Below are positions 1 through 5,943 of a stretch of DNA of 10,418 bases, piece after piece (the first letter of the stretch is position 1; each line of letters opens with the position of its first letter). This DNA comes from Pseudomonadota bacterium (lineage in GTDB: Bacteria; Pseudomonadota; Alphaproteobacteria; Caulobacterales; Caulobacteraceae). The notes under the pieces were generated by a model. That model was not told the origin of the DNA. It was given only the letters and a program-made list of their open reading frames with translations, and made no database searches. Made by a program: the position numbers and the translations under genes. The stretch spans positions 1 to 10,418 of the forward strand of contig JAEYUE010000181.1 in NCBI GenBank assembly GCA_023433655.1. The letters run 5' to 3'.

Positions 1-809
1 TGATGAAGCTGTTGGGGCCGGGACCCGAAGCACACGTCGGCGGCCGGCTGGTGCAGATCAAGCCGGCCTTCCTCGAGGGGCTGCGCGGCCACGACCAGGC
101 GACCCGCCTGAAGGGTCTGGGCCGAGCCCTGCTGGTGCTCCATTCGCCGGTGGACGAGGTCGTCGCGGTCGACGAGGCGGCGGAGATCTTCGTGGCGGCG
201 AAACATCCCAAGAGCTTCGTGTCGCTGGACCGCGCCGACCACATGCTGAGCGCCGAGGCCGACATCGCCTACGCCGCGGCGGTGATCGCCGCCTGGGCCT
301 CGCGCTATGTCGAGACCCCGGCGCGTCCGGCGGCGCCGCCGGCCGACGGAGTGGTGCGGGCGGAGGAGACCGGGGCCGGCAGGTTCCAGGTCCGGGTCCA
401 TGCCGGCGGGGCGGTGCTGAACGCCGACGAGCCGGTCAGCGTCGGCGGTCTGGCCTCGGGCCCGACGCCGTACGAACTGGTCGGCGCCGGCCTCGCCGCC
501 TGCACGGCGATGACCCTGCGGCTGTACGCCGACCGCAAGGGCTGGCCGCTGGCGCGGGCCGCGGTCGAGGTGCGCCACGAGACGCGCAAGGGCGAAACGC
601 CGGCCGACCTGTTCGAACGCTCGGTGCGCCTCGAGGGCGAGCTGGACGCGACGCAGCGGGCGCGGCTGCTGGAGATTGCCGACCGCTGCCCGGTGCACCG
701 GACGCTCGAGGGCGGGTCCGCGATCCGGACGGTGGAGGGCGCGCCCCGGGCGCCCGCGCCCGGCGAGGAGGAACATTTCGCCGAGATGAAGCGCGCCTGC
801 GAGGATTGA
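1..809 (+). CDS. Alpha/beta hydrolase-OsmC fusion protein, 3' part
   Basis: The reading frame is already open at the left edge, so the true start lies outside the window and the methionine at base 3 is probably internal. The visible 268 residues hold two parts. Residues 1-100 are the end of an alpha/beta hydrolase: Asp51 (in HSPVDEVV) and His80 (in RADHML) fit the acid and base of the triad, and the nucleophile would lie upstream. Residues about 115-245 are an OsmC-like domain with its two conserved cysteines, Cys167 (GLAACTAM) and Cys229 (DRCPVHRTLEGG), which in this family act as a peroxidatic pair reducing organic hydroperoxides. Hydrolase-OsmC fusions of about 400 residues are a known architecture in proteobacteria. 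The hydrolase substrate is unknown. A cytoplasmic protein with a detoxification role is inferred. The gene ends with TGA, converging on the TetR gene. Confidence 0.88.
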   Translation, partial: MKLLGPGPEAHVGGRLVQIKPAFLEGLRGHDQATRLKGLGRALLVLHSPVDEVVAVDEAAEIFVAAKHPKSFVSLDRADHMLSAEADIAYAAAVIAAWASRYVETPARPAAPPADGVVRAEETGAGRFQVRVHAGGAVLNADEPVSVGGLASGPTPYELVGAGLAACTAMTLRLYADRKGWPLARAAVEVRHETRKGETPADLFERSVRLEGELDATQRARLLEIADRCPVHRTLEGGSAIRTVEGAPRAPAPGEEEHFAEMKRACED

Positions 810-823
810 GCGGGCCGGCCCTC

Positions 824-844
824 GCCCCCGGGGACGACGGGGGC
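824..844. terminator. GC hairpin between convergent genes
   Basis: A perfect 7-bp stem, GCCCCCG at 824-830 and CGGGGGC at 838-844, encloses a 7-base loop. It sits between the stops of the hydrolase-OsmC gene (809) and the TetR gene (853), where a bidirectional terminator would be expected. Neither side carries a T-run, so it is not a classical intrinsic terminator. A 10-bp palindrome, GGGCCGGCCC, lies just to the left at 812-821. In DNA this GC-rich, chance stems are common, so placement is the main support. Confidence 0.4.
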
Positions 845-852
845 CGCAGGAG

Positions 853-1464
853 CTAGTCCGGAAACGCCGCCAGCAGGGCGTCCAGCGCCGTCCTGATGCG
901 CGGCCAGCCGGACTCGTCGAGGGCGAGGCCGCCGACCGCGGCGCCGTCGGCGAGGGCGAGGTGCTGGACGGCGGCCATGAGGACGGCGTTGAGGGCGGCG
1001 GGGTCGCCCTCGGGCGGCACGCGCAGGCGGGGGCGGCGCTCGCGCATCCACGCCTGCAGGAGGGCGGCGCGCTCGGCCTCGATGCGGCGCAGCAGGGGGG
1101 TGTCCTCGACCAGGGCCCAGGCCATCAGACGCAGGGTCAGGGGGCTGGATCGCAGGGCGGCGAGCCAGGCGGCGAGGCTGGCGCGGGCGAAGCCGCGCAG
1201 GGAGTCGGTCTCGGCCCGCGGGGCGGCGTCGAGCGCCCGGACCAGTTCGGCGGCGGCGCGGGCGGCGAGGCGGGCGACGACGCCGTCGGCGCCCTCGAAA
1301 TAGCGGTAGACCAGCTTGCGGTCGCAGCCGGCCTCGGCGGCGAGGGTCTGGACGTTGAGGCCGGGGAAGCCGTCGCGCAGCAGGATGCGCTCGCCCGCCT
1401 CGACGATGGCGGCCTCGGTGGCGCGGCGGTCGCGCAGGCGCGCGGGGGCGGGCGATTCGGCCAT
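853..1464 (-). CDS. TetR/AcrR-family transcriptional regulator
   Basis: This 203-residue protein has the TetR layout. An N-terminal three-helix DNA-binding domain covers residues about 14-60, with the helix-turn-helix at about 38-57 (VQTLAAEAGCDRKLVYRYF), followed by an all-helical ligand/dimer domain. The length is normal for the family. The frame is open back to an ATG at 1611, but that 49-residue extension is proline-rich, lies before the domain, and uses several codons rare in this genome (CTA, CGA, CTT, CCA, ACA, GCA). I therefore place the start at 1464. No strong ribosome binding site is visible there; a weak GGGA lies about 12 bases upstream. Ligand and targets cannot be read from sequence. 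The gene is divergent from the BLUF gene and convergent with the hydrolase-OsmC gene, so self-regulation or control of the BLUF gene is possible. Confidence 0.87.
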   Translation of the reverse strand: MAESPAPARLRDRRATEAAIVEAGERILLRDGFPGLNVQTLAAEAGCDRKLVYRYFEGADGVVARLAARAAAELVRALDAAPRAETDSLRGFARASLAAWLAALRSSPLTLRLMAWALVEDTPLLRRIEAERAALLQAWMRERRPRLRVPPEGDPAALNAVLMAAVQHLALADGAAVGGLALDESGWPRIRTALDALLAAFPD

Positions 1465-1632
1465 GGAGGGAGCATCCCGCGCGGGCGGCGGGGTAGCAAG
1501 TGGGAGGGCCTGGGGCTCGGGGCTTGCCGATGTCCGGATAAGGTGCGGCCCGGCCTGCGTCGGGGGGGCGTGGCAGAGGCCGGGCCGCTGGTGGACTAGT
1601 CGAGCGCGCATCGCCGCTTGGTCCGATCGATA

Positions 1633-1657
1633 AACAGCGGTCGGCGGGATCGGTTCC
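1633..1657 (-). promoter_or_regulatory. Candidate EcfG (general stress) promoter
   Basis: On the minus strand a GGAAC -35 element (1657-1653) is followed by 17 bases and GTT (1635-1633). This matches the GGAAC-N16/17-GTT consensus of the alphaproteobacterial EcfG/SigT general stress sigma factor. Transcription would run towards the TetR gene with a leader of about 160 bases. The elements are short, so chance occurrence is possible. Confidence 0.4.
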
Positions 1658-1727
1658 GGGTGGCCAGGCGAGTTTTCGGAGATTCGCGCGGGGCGAGGTG
1701 CGTAGTGTCGTTATTTCAATGACTTGG

Positions 1728-1755
1728 TGGACAGGCAGGCGAACGCGGCTAGGGT
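1728..1755 (+). promoter_or_regulatory. Candidate housekeeping promoter for the BLUF gene
   Basis: TGGACA (1728-1733), a 5/6 match to the -35 consensus, is followed by 16 bases and TAGGGT (1750-1755) inside a CTAGGG context that resembles Caulobacter -10 elements (GCTA-type). The predicted start near 1762 would leave a leader of about 18 bases containing the GGGGGAGGG ribosome binding site before the ATG at 1780. Confidence 0.4.
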
Positions 1756-1779
1756 CGGCGGGCAATCGGGGGAGGGCGC

Positions 1780-2184
1780 ATGCCGACACGACTGGACCAA
1801 CTCGTCTACCGCAGCGTCGCGGCCATGCCGACGGAGCATCTGCTGCCGCTGGCCGAGCTGCTGGGCGAGGCGCAGCGCAACAACGAACGCGCCGGCCTGA
1901 CCGGGGCGCTGGCGGTGCACGACGGCCGCTTCCTGCAGGTGGTGGAGGGCGATCCCGGCCTGCTGGACCAGCTGCACCTGCGGCTGGAACGGGACCGGCG
2001 GCACAGAGACATCCATGTGCTGGAGCGGCGGCCGATCGAGCGGCGCGCTTTCGACGGCTGGTCGATGGCCAGCGCCCGGATCACGCCGTCGCTGGCGTCG
2101 GAGCTGGACCAGCTGATGGCCGAGGCGGCTCCCTCGGCGGACCGGGTCGTCGGCCTGATGCTGGAAGCGGTCGAACCGGCCTGA
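1780..2184 (+). CDS. Short BLUF-domain blue-light sensor
   Basis: This 134-residue protein is essentially one BLUF domain (sensor of blue light using FAD), residues about 5-97, plus a short helical tail. The residues of the flavin photocycle are in place: Tyr10 (LVYRS), Asn34 (RNNERAGLTG), Gln53 (FLQVVEG), and Trp94/Met96 (GWSMA). The RRH motif of the family is at 73-75. The Tyr-to-Asn spacing of 24 equals that of AppA and BlrB. No EAL, GGDEF or other output domain is fused, so signalling must go through a partner protein, as in the short BLUF family (BlrB, PixD). The ATG is preceded by a strong GGGGGAGGG ribosome binding site 3-11 bases upstream. It is divergent from a TetR gene, which may or may not be functionally linked. 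Confidence 0.93.
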   Translation: MPTRLDQLVYRSVAAMPTEHLLPLAELLGEAQRNNERAGLTGALAVHDGRFLQVVEGDPGLLDQLHLRLERDRRHRDIHVLERRPIERRAFDGWSMASARITPSLASELDQLMAEAAPSADRVVGLMLEAVEPA

Positions 2185-2187
2185 GGC

Positions 2188-2216
2188 TTGGGCGCGCGGC
2201 GCGGCCGGGCTAGGGA
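2188..2216 (+). promoter_or_regulatory. Candidate promoter for the D-cysteine desulfhydrase gene
   Basis: TTGGGC (2188-2193), 17 bases, then TAGGGA (2211-2216) in the context GGGCTAGGGATC. The predicted start near 2223 gives a leader of about 20 bases with CGGAG at 2231-2235 as ribosome binding site. The same CTAGGG -10 appears before the BLUF gene, which supports the assignment. Confidence 0.42.
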
Positions 2217-2242
2217 TCGATGAACCCAGCCGGAGACCCGCC

Positions 2243-3241
2243 ATGCACCTCGCCCGCTTTCCCCGCGTCCGCCTCGCCCACCTGCCCACGCCGCTGGAGC
2301 CGCTGCCGCGACTGAGCGAGGAATTGGGCGTCGAGCTGTGGATCAAGCGCGACGACTGCACCGGCCTGGCCGGCGGCGGCAACAAGACGCGCAAGCTGGA
2401 ATTCCTGCTCGGCGAGGCCTTCGAACAGGGGGCCGACACCCTGGTGACCCAGGGGGCGGTGCAGTCGAACCACGTGCGCCAGACGGCGGCGGCGGCGGCG
2501 GCGCACGGCCTCGCCTGCGAGGTGATCCTCGAGGAGCGGACCGGGTCGAAGGCGCACGACTATGTCACCAACGGCAATGTGCTGCTGGACCGGCTGCTGG
2601 GGGCGAACCACCGCTTCGTCCCGGGCGGCTCGGACATGGTCGCCGAACTGGAGAGGACGGCGGCCGAGGTGCGCGCGCGCGGCGGCAAGCCGTATGTGAT
2701 CCCCGGCGGCGGCTCGAACCCGGTCGGGGCGCTGGGCTATGTCGACTGCGCCCGCGAGATCGTGGTCGGGGCCGACGAGCTGGACCTGAAGGTCGACCGC
2801 ATCGTCACGGCGACGGGCAGCGCCGGGACGCACGCCGGGCTGGTGGCCGGGCTGGCGGTGATGGGGGCGGACATTCCGGTGCTGGGCATCGGGGTGCGGG
2901 CCCCGAAGGCGAAGCAGGAGGAGAACGTCCTCAAGCTGGCGCGCGAGACGGCGGCCCTGCTGGGGCGGCCCGACGCCGTGACCGCGGAGATGGTGGTCGC
3001 CGACTGCGACTACGTCGGCGAGGGCTACGGCCTGGTCGACGAGGGGGTCATCGAGGCCCTGAAGCTGGCGGCGCGGACGGACGGAATCCTGCTGGACCCG
3101 GTCTACACCGGCAAGGCGATGAAGGGGCTGATCGCTTTGGCGCGGGCCGGGCGGTTCAAGGGCGAGACCGTGGTGTTCCTGCACACCGGCGGGGCGCAGG
3201 GGCTGTTCGGCTACGAGAGCGTGGTGGGGGCGGGGCTGTAG
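2243..3241 (+). CDS. dcyD: D-cysteine desulfhydrase-family PLP enzyme
   Basis: This 332-residue protein belongs to the fold-type II PLP family that includes ACC deaminase, D-cysteine desulfhydrase and L-cysteate sulfo-lyase (CuyA). Lys48 in GGGNKTRKLEF is the PLP Schiff-base lysine (Lys51 of ACC deaminase), and Ser75 in QGAVQSNH matches the catalytic serine. The glycine-rich TGSAGTHAG binds the cofactor phosphate. Two positions argue against ACC deaminase: Thr289 (DPVYTGKA) replaces its Glu295, and Thr315 (HTGGAQG) replaces its Leu322, the known switch towards D-cysteine desulfhydrase. The likely reaction is D-cysteine to pyruvate, sulfide and ammonia in the cytoplasm. L-cysteate lyase activity cannot be excluded. 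The start is supported by CGGAG 7 bases upstream. An alanine run near residues 81-87 comes from a GCG trinucleotide repeat. Its stop lies 13 bases from that of the convergent reductase gene. Confidence 0.85.
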   Translation: MHLARFPRVRLAHLPTPLEPLPRLSEELGVELWIKRDDCTGLAGGGNKTRKLEFLLGEAFEQGADTLVTQGAVQSNHVRQTAAAAAAHGLACEVILEERTGSKAHDYVTNGNVLLDRLLGANHRFVPGGSDMVAELERTAAEVRARGGKPYVIPGGGSNPVGALGYVDCAREIVVGADELDLKVDRIVTATGSAGTHAGLVAGLAVMGADIPVLGIGVRAPKAKQEENVLKLARETAALLGRPDAVTAEMVVADCDYVGEGYGLVDEGVIEALKLAARTDGILLDPVYTGKAMKGLIALARAGRFKGETVVFLHTGGAQGLFGYESVVGAGL

Positions 3242-3254
3242 GGGACTTCCCGAC

Positions 3255-3827
3255 TTACTGACCGCGCGGCAGCACGGTGGTGACGCGGCCGATGAAGAGG
3301 GCGAACTCGGCCACGAAGTTGCGGAGGAACGCCTCGGTCGACTCGACGGTGACCTGGCCCTCGTCGGTGACGAGGCCGGGGGTGAACTGGATGTAGGCCT
3401 CGGGCGAGTTCATCAGCGGGGCGTTGCAGAAGCCGAGCACGCCCTTGAGGTGCTGCTGGGCGATGGCCGTGCCGATCGAGCCGGTCGAGGCGCCGATGAC
3501 CGCGGTCGGCTTGCGGGCGAAGGCGTTGGTTCCGTAGGGGCGGCTGGCCCAGTCGATGGCGTTCTTGAGCGCGCCGGGGATGGAGCGGTTGTACTCGGGC
3601 GAGACGAACAGGATGGCGTCGGAGTCGCTGATCGCCGCCTTGAAGTCGCGGGCGACGACCGGGTAGTCGGCGTCGAAGTCGTAGCTGTAGAGCGGCAGGT
3701 CGCCGAAGGAGATCTCCGACAGCTCCAGCTCGGGCGGGGCGAGGCGGGCGAGGGCCCGGGCCAGTTTGCGGTTGATCGACTCCTTCGCCAGGCTGCCGAC
3801 CAGATAGCCGACCTTGTAGCGCGTCAT
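3255..3827 (-). CDS. NAD(P)H-dependent FMN/quinone reductase
   Basis: This 190-residue flavodoxin-like protein is of the NADPH-dependent FMN reductase family (SsuE, ChrR/YieF, azoreductase-like), with the normal length. An FMN-phosphate loop (GSLAKESINRKLA) is at residues 11-23. The family signature SPEYNRSIPGALKNAIDW at 76-93, continuing to SRP, contacts the flavin. STGSIGT at 114-120 fits the third flavin loop. It should be a soluble FMN enzyme transferring electrons from NAD(P)H to quinones, free flavin or similar acceptors; the physiological acceptor is not readable. The ATG has a good ribosome binding site (AAGGAG, 8-13 bases upstream). It lies 70 bases downstream of the DUF819 gene on the same strand, with a hairpin between, so it may be only partly co-transcribed. 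No clear promoter of its own was found. Confidence 0.9.
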   Translation of the reverse strand: MTRYKVGYLVGSLAKESINRKLARALARLAPPELELSEISFGDLPLYSYDFDADYPVVARDFKAAISDSDAILFVSPEYNRSIPGALKNAIDWASRPYGTNAFARKPTAVIGASTGSIGTAIAQQHLKGVLGFCNAPLMNSPEAYIQFTPGLVTDEGQVTVESTEAFLRNFVAEFALFIGRVTTVLPRGQ

Positions 3828-3858
3828 GACCGTTCTCCTTCGTCCGGGGGGCGAAGGG

Positions 3859-3885
3859 GCAACCCGCCGGGGGACGGCGGGTTGC
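3859..3885 (-). terminator. 10-bp hairpin after the DUF819 gene
   Basis: A perfect 10-bp inverted repeat, GCAACCCGCC at 3859-3868 and GGCGGGTTGC at 3876-3885, encloses a 7-base loop. On the minus strand it begins 12 bases past the DUF819 stop and ends about 30 bases before the reductase start. This position suits a terminator or attenuator lowering reductase expression relative to the upstream gene. The sequence after the stem is CCCCTTCG, so no proper U-tract is present. Confidence 0.5.
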
Positions 3886-3897
3886 AGTCTGCGACGC

Positions 3898-5166
3898 TCA
3901 GCCCGCCCCGGCGGCGATCTGCATCATCACCAGCCCGGTGAACCAGCCGGCGGCGGTGCCGATGATGTAGCCGAGGACGGCCAGCAGAACCCCGACCGGC
4001 GCGAGCGACGGATGGAAGGCGGCGGCGGCGACGGGGGCCGAGGCGGCGCCGCCGATGTTGGCCATGGAGCCGACGCCGAGGAAGAAGCTGGGCGCGCGGA
4101 TCAGGAAGGCCATGGCGAACATCAGGGCGACGTGGACCAGCATCCAGACGCCGCCGATCAGGAAGTAGACGGGACTGTCGAGGATGGCGCCGATGTTCAT
4201 GTTCAGGCCGACCGTGGCGACCAGCATGTAGACGAAGACCGAGCCGACCTTGGCCGCGCCGGGGCCCTGCAGCTTGCGGGCGCCGGTGAAGGACAGGGCC
4301 ACGCCGATGACGGTGGCGATGAACACCAGCCAGAAGAAGCTGGAGTCGAACGACAGGCGCTGGGCCCAGGGGAAGGTCGCGCCGAACCAGGCCGACAGGG
4401 GGTCGGCGACGGCGTGCGACAGGCCGACCGCGCCGAAGGCCACGGCGAGGATGAAGATCAGGTCCTTGAGCGTCGGGATGCGGGCGGTCTCGAGCTCATA
4501 GGCGTCGGCCTTGTCGCGGACCCGGTCGACGGCGGTGGCGTCGGCGCGGAACAGCCTGTCGACCTTCTTCTGGTTGGCGGCGATCCACAGCACCACGGCC
4601 ATCCAGACGTTGGCGACGACGACGTCGACGGCGATGAAGATGGAGAAGATGTCGGGGCCTGCGCCGTAGATCTCGTAGAGGGCGGTCTGGTTGGCCGAGC
4701 CGCCGATCCAGCTGCCGGCCACGGTGGCCATGCCGCGCCAGATGGCCTCGGGCCCGGCGCCCATCAGGTCGGGGGCGAGCCAGCTGGTCAGCAGCAGGGC
4801 GGCGGGGCCGCCGAGCATGACGCCGAGGGTGCCAGTGAAGAACATGATCACCGCCTTGGGGCCGAGGCCGGCGATGGCCGGGAGGTCGGCCGAGACGGTG
4901 AGCAGCACCAGGGCCGCCGGCAGCAGGAAGCGCGAGGCGATGAAATAGAGCCGCGAGGTCTCGGGGTCGACGACGCCGAAGGTGGTCAGCAGCGAGGGCA
5001 GGAAATAGCAGAGCAGCAGGGCCGGGACGACGCTGAAGAAGCGCTTGACCCACGGATGGGTCAGGCTGGAGGCCCAGAAGACGGCCCCGAGAATGACGGC
5101 CAGCAGGCCGAGGACGACGGCGTCGTTGGTGATCAGGGCCGTCGTTCCGGCGGCTTCGGTCTGCAT
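3898..5166 (-). CDS. DUF819-family integral membrane protein, putative transporter
   Basis: This 422-residue very hydrophobic protein matches the DUF819 (YjcL-like) family. I count about ten to twelve membrane segments, among them residues 12-34, 42-64, 73-93, 103-130, 171-197, 233-254, 275-294, 305-328, 332-356 and 386-417. A charged cytoplasmic-looking loop at about 198-232 separates two halves. Each half carries a Gly/Asn/Ser-rich break, GGSANQTA at 155-162 and ANIGGAASAP at 369-378, which resembles the inverted-repeat design of secondary carriers. The substrate is unknown; transport itself is inference. The frame is open to 5220, but the ATG at 5166 has a strong GAGGGGA ribosome binding site and begins the conserved part. 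The gene is divergent from the Asp/Glu racemase gene with a 77-base gap, hinting at a substrate related to amino acids. Confidence 0.85.
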   Translation of the reverse strand: MQTEAAGTTALITNDAVVLGLLAVILGAVFWASSLTHPWVKRFFSVVPALLLCYFLPSLLTTFGVVDPETSRLYFIASRFLLPAALVLLTVSADLPAIAGLGPKAVIMFFTGTLGVMLGGPAALLLTSWLAPDLMGAGPEAIWRGMATVAGSWIGGSANQTALYEIYGAGPDIFSIFIAVDVVVANVWMAVVLWIAANQKKVDRLFRADATAVDRVRDKADAYELETARIPTLKDLIFILAVAFGAVGLSHAVADPLSAWFGATFPWAQRLSFDSSFFWLVFIATVIGVALSFTGARKLQGPGAAKVGSVFVYMLVATVGLNMNIGAILDSPVYFLIGGVWMLVHVALMFAMAFLIRAPSFFLGVGSMANIGGAASAPVAAAAFHPSLAPVGVLLAVLGYIIGTAAGWFTGLVMMQIAAGAG

Positions 5167-5191
5167 TGGCGTCCCCTCGTGGTTTGGGCGC

Positions 5192-5220
5192 ATAAGGGCG
5201 GCCCTCGCCGGGATTGGCAA
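5192..5220 (-). promoter_or_regulatory. Weak candidate promoter for the DUF819 gene
   Basis: On the minus strand TTGCCA (5220-5215), a 5/6 match to the -35 consensus, is followed by 17 bases and CCTTAT (5197-5192), a 3/6 match to -10. It sits in the only gap (5167-5243) where both the DUF819 gene and the divergent racemase operon must be started. No convincing rightward promoter was found in this gap. Confidence 0.25.
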
Positions 5221-5243
5221 GGGACGAAGCGGACGGAGGCGGC

Positions 5244-5906
5244 ATGGGACGGGTTCTGGGCGTGCTGGGCGGCATGGGACCGGCGGCGACGACGGCCTTC
5301 ATGGCGCGGGTGCAGGCGCTGACGCCGGCGAAGGGCGACGAGGACCACCTGCGCATGTTCGTCGACCTCAATCCGCAGGTTCCGAACCGCCATTCGGACC
5401 CGGAGGGCGCCCGGCGGACGCTGGGCGAGATGGCCGTGCGGCTGCGCGACATGGGGGCGGAGATGCTGGCCATGCCGTGCAACACGGCGCACGCCCATGC
5501 GGCGGCGATCCGGGCGGCGGGCCTGCCGTTCCTCGACATGATCGAGGCGACGGTGGAGGCGGCGCGGGCGACGGGGGCGAAGCGGATCGGGGTGCTGGCC
5601 ACGCCGGGCGGGACGTCGCTGTATGTCGAGGCCCTGCGGCGGGCCGGGCTGGAGGCGGCGACGCTGGCGGGAGCCGACGAGCGGGCCTTCATGGCGGCCG
5701 TGCTCGGCTTCAAGGCGGGGGACACGGGCGACGGACCGCGGGCGGAGATGCGGCGGCTGGCGGCGGCGCTGGTCGCGGCCGGGGCGGAGGCGGTGATCGG
5801 CGGCTGCACCGAGGTGCCCCTGCTGCTGGAGCCGGAGGAGGTGGCGGTTCCGCTGGTCGATTCGGCCGAGGTGCTGGCGGCGGCGTGCGTGAAGGCCTGC
5901 GCCTGA
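5244..5906 (+). CDS. Aspartate/glutamate racemase family protein
   Basis: This 220-residue protein is of the cofactor-independent Asp/Glu/hydantoin racemase superfamily. The N-terminal VLGGMGPAATTAF loop (residues 7-19) is typical of aspartate racemases (RacD, YgeA). The two catalytic cysteines are both present, Cys79 in MPCNTAH and Cys188 in GGCTEVPL, acting as the opposed acid/base pair. The expected reaction is interconversion of L- and D-aspartate or a similar amino acid; substrate specificity is not readable. An in-frame ATG exists at 5214, but the start at 5244 is chosen because GGAGG lies just upstream (5234-5238) and the family begins here. It is the first gene of a probable four-gene operon, with 37 bases to the nucleoside hydrolase, and is divergent from the DUF819 gene. 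It is not MurI: the paralogous GGMGP motif and the lack of MurI motifs argue against that. Confidence 0.9.
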   Translation: MGRVLGVLGGMGPAATTAFMARVQALTPAKGDEDHLRMFVDLNPQVPNRHSDPEGARRTLGEMAVRLRDMGAEMLAMPCNTAHAHAAAIRAAGLPFLDMIEATVEAARATGAKRIGVLATPGGTSLYVEALRRAGLEAATLAGADERAFMAAVLGFKAGDTGDGPRAEMRRLAAALVAAGAEAVIGGCTEVPLLLEPEEVAVPLVDSAEVLAAACVKACA

Positions 5907-5943
5907 GCTTGCCCGGCGGCGCGGCGCGCGGCAGGGAGGGCGG

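Larger units (their letters stand above)
1465..1779. other. 315-base divergent intergenic region
   Basis: This is the longest gene-free stretch in the window, between the leftward TetR gene and the rightward BLUF gene. It holds a leftward EcfG-like promoter (1633-1657), a rightward promoter for the BLUF gene (1728-1755), and small dyads: GACTAGTC at 1594-1601, an imperfect palindrome around TCCGGA at 1533-1538, and CCGATC/GATCGG arms at 1623-1628 and 1648-1653. Any of these could be a TetR-type operator, but none is convincing alone. It is less GC-skewed than the flanking genes, with AT-richer patches near 1630 and 1710. I see no further gene in it. Confidence 0.6.

Noticed and set aside
1465..1611. 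N-terminal extension of the TetR protein to an ATG at 1611
   Set aside because: Proline-rich, clustered rare codons, no family similarity and no ribosome binding site; the domain begins normally from the ATG at 1464.
2484..2504. GCG trinucleotide repeat
   Set aside because: It encodes an alanine run inside the D-cysteine desulfhydrase gene and fits the codon bias; no sign of a regulatory or phase-variable repeat.
2243..3241. ACC deaminase annotation
   Set aside because: The ACC deaminase-specific Glu295 and Leu322 positions are Thr289 and Thr315 here, as in D-cysteine desulfhydrases.
5184..5212. Rightward promoter starting with TTGGGC at 5184 for the racemase operon
   Set aside because: The -35 looks good, but no acceptable -10 lies 16-18 bases downstream, so it is not reported as a feature.
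3826..5322. 498-residue plus-strand frame rich in Gly/Asp/Glu
   Set aside because: It is the mirror of the DUF819 gene, whose membrane segments and ribosome binding site are convincing; the Gly/Asp/Glu-rich composition is an antisense artefact.
5244..5906. Glutamate racemase MurI
   Set aside because: The VLGGMGP start and the context of the two cysteines fit the aspartate racemase group rather than MurI.
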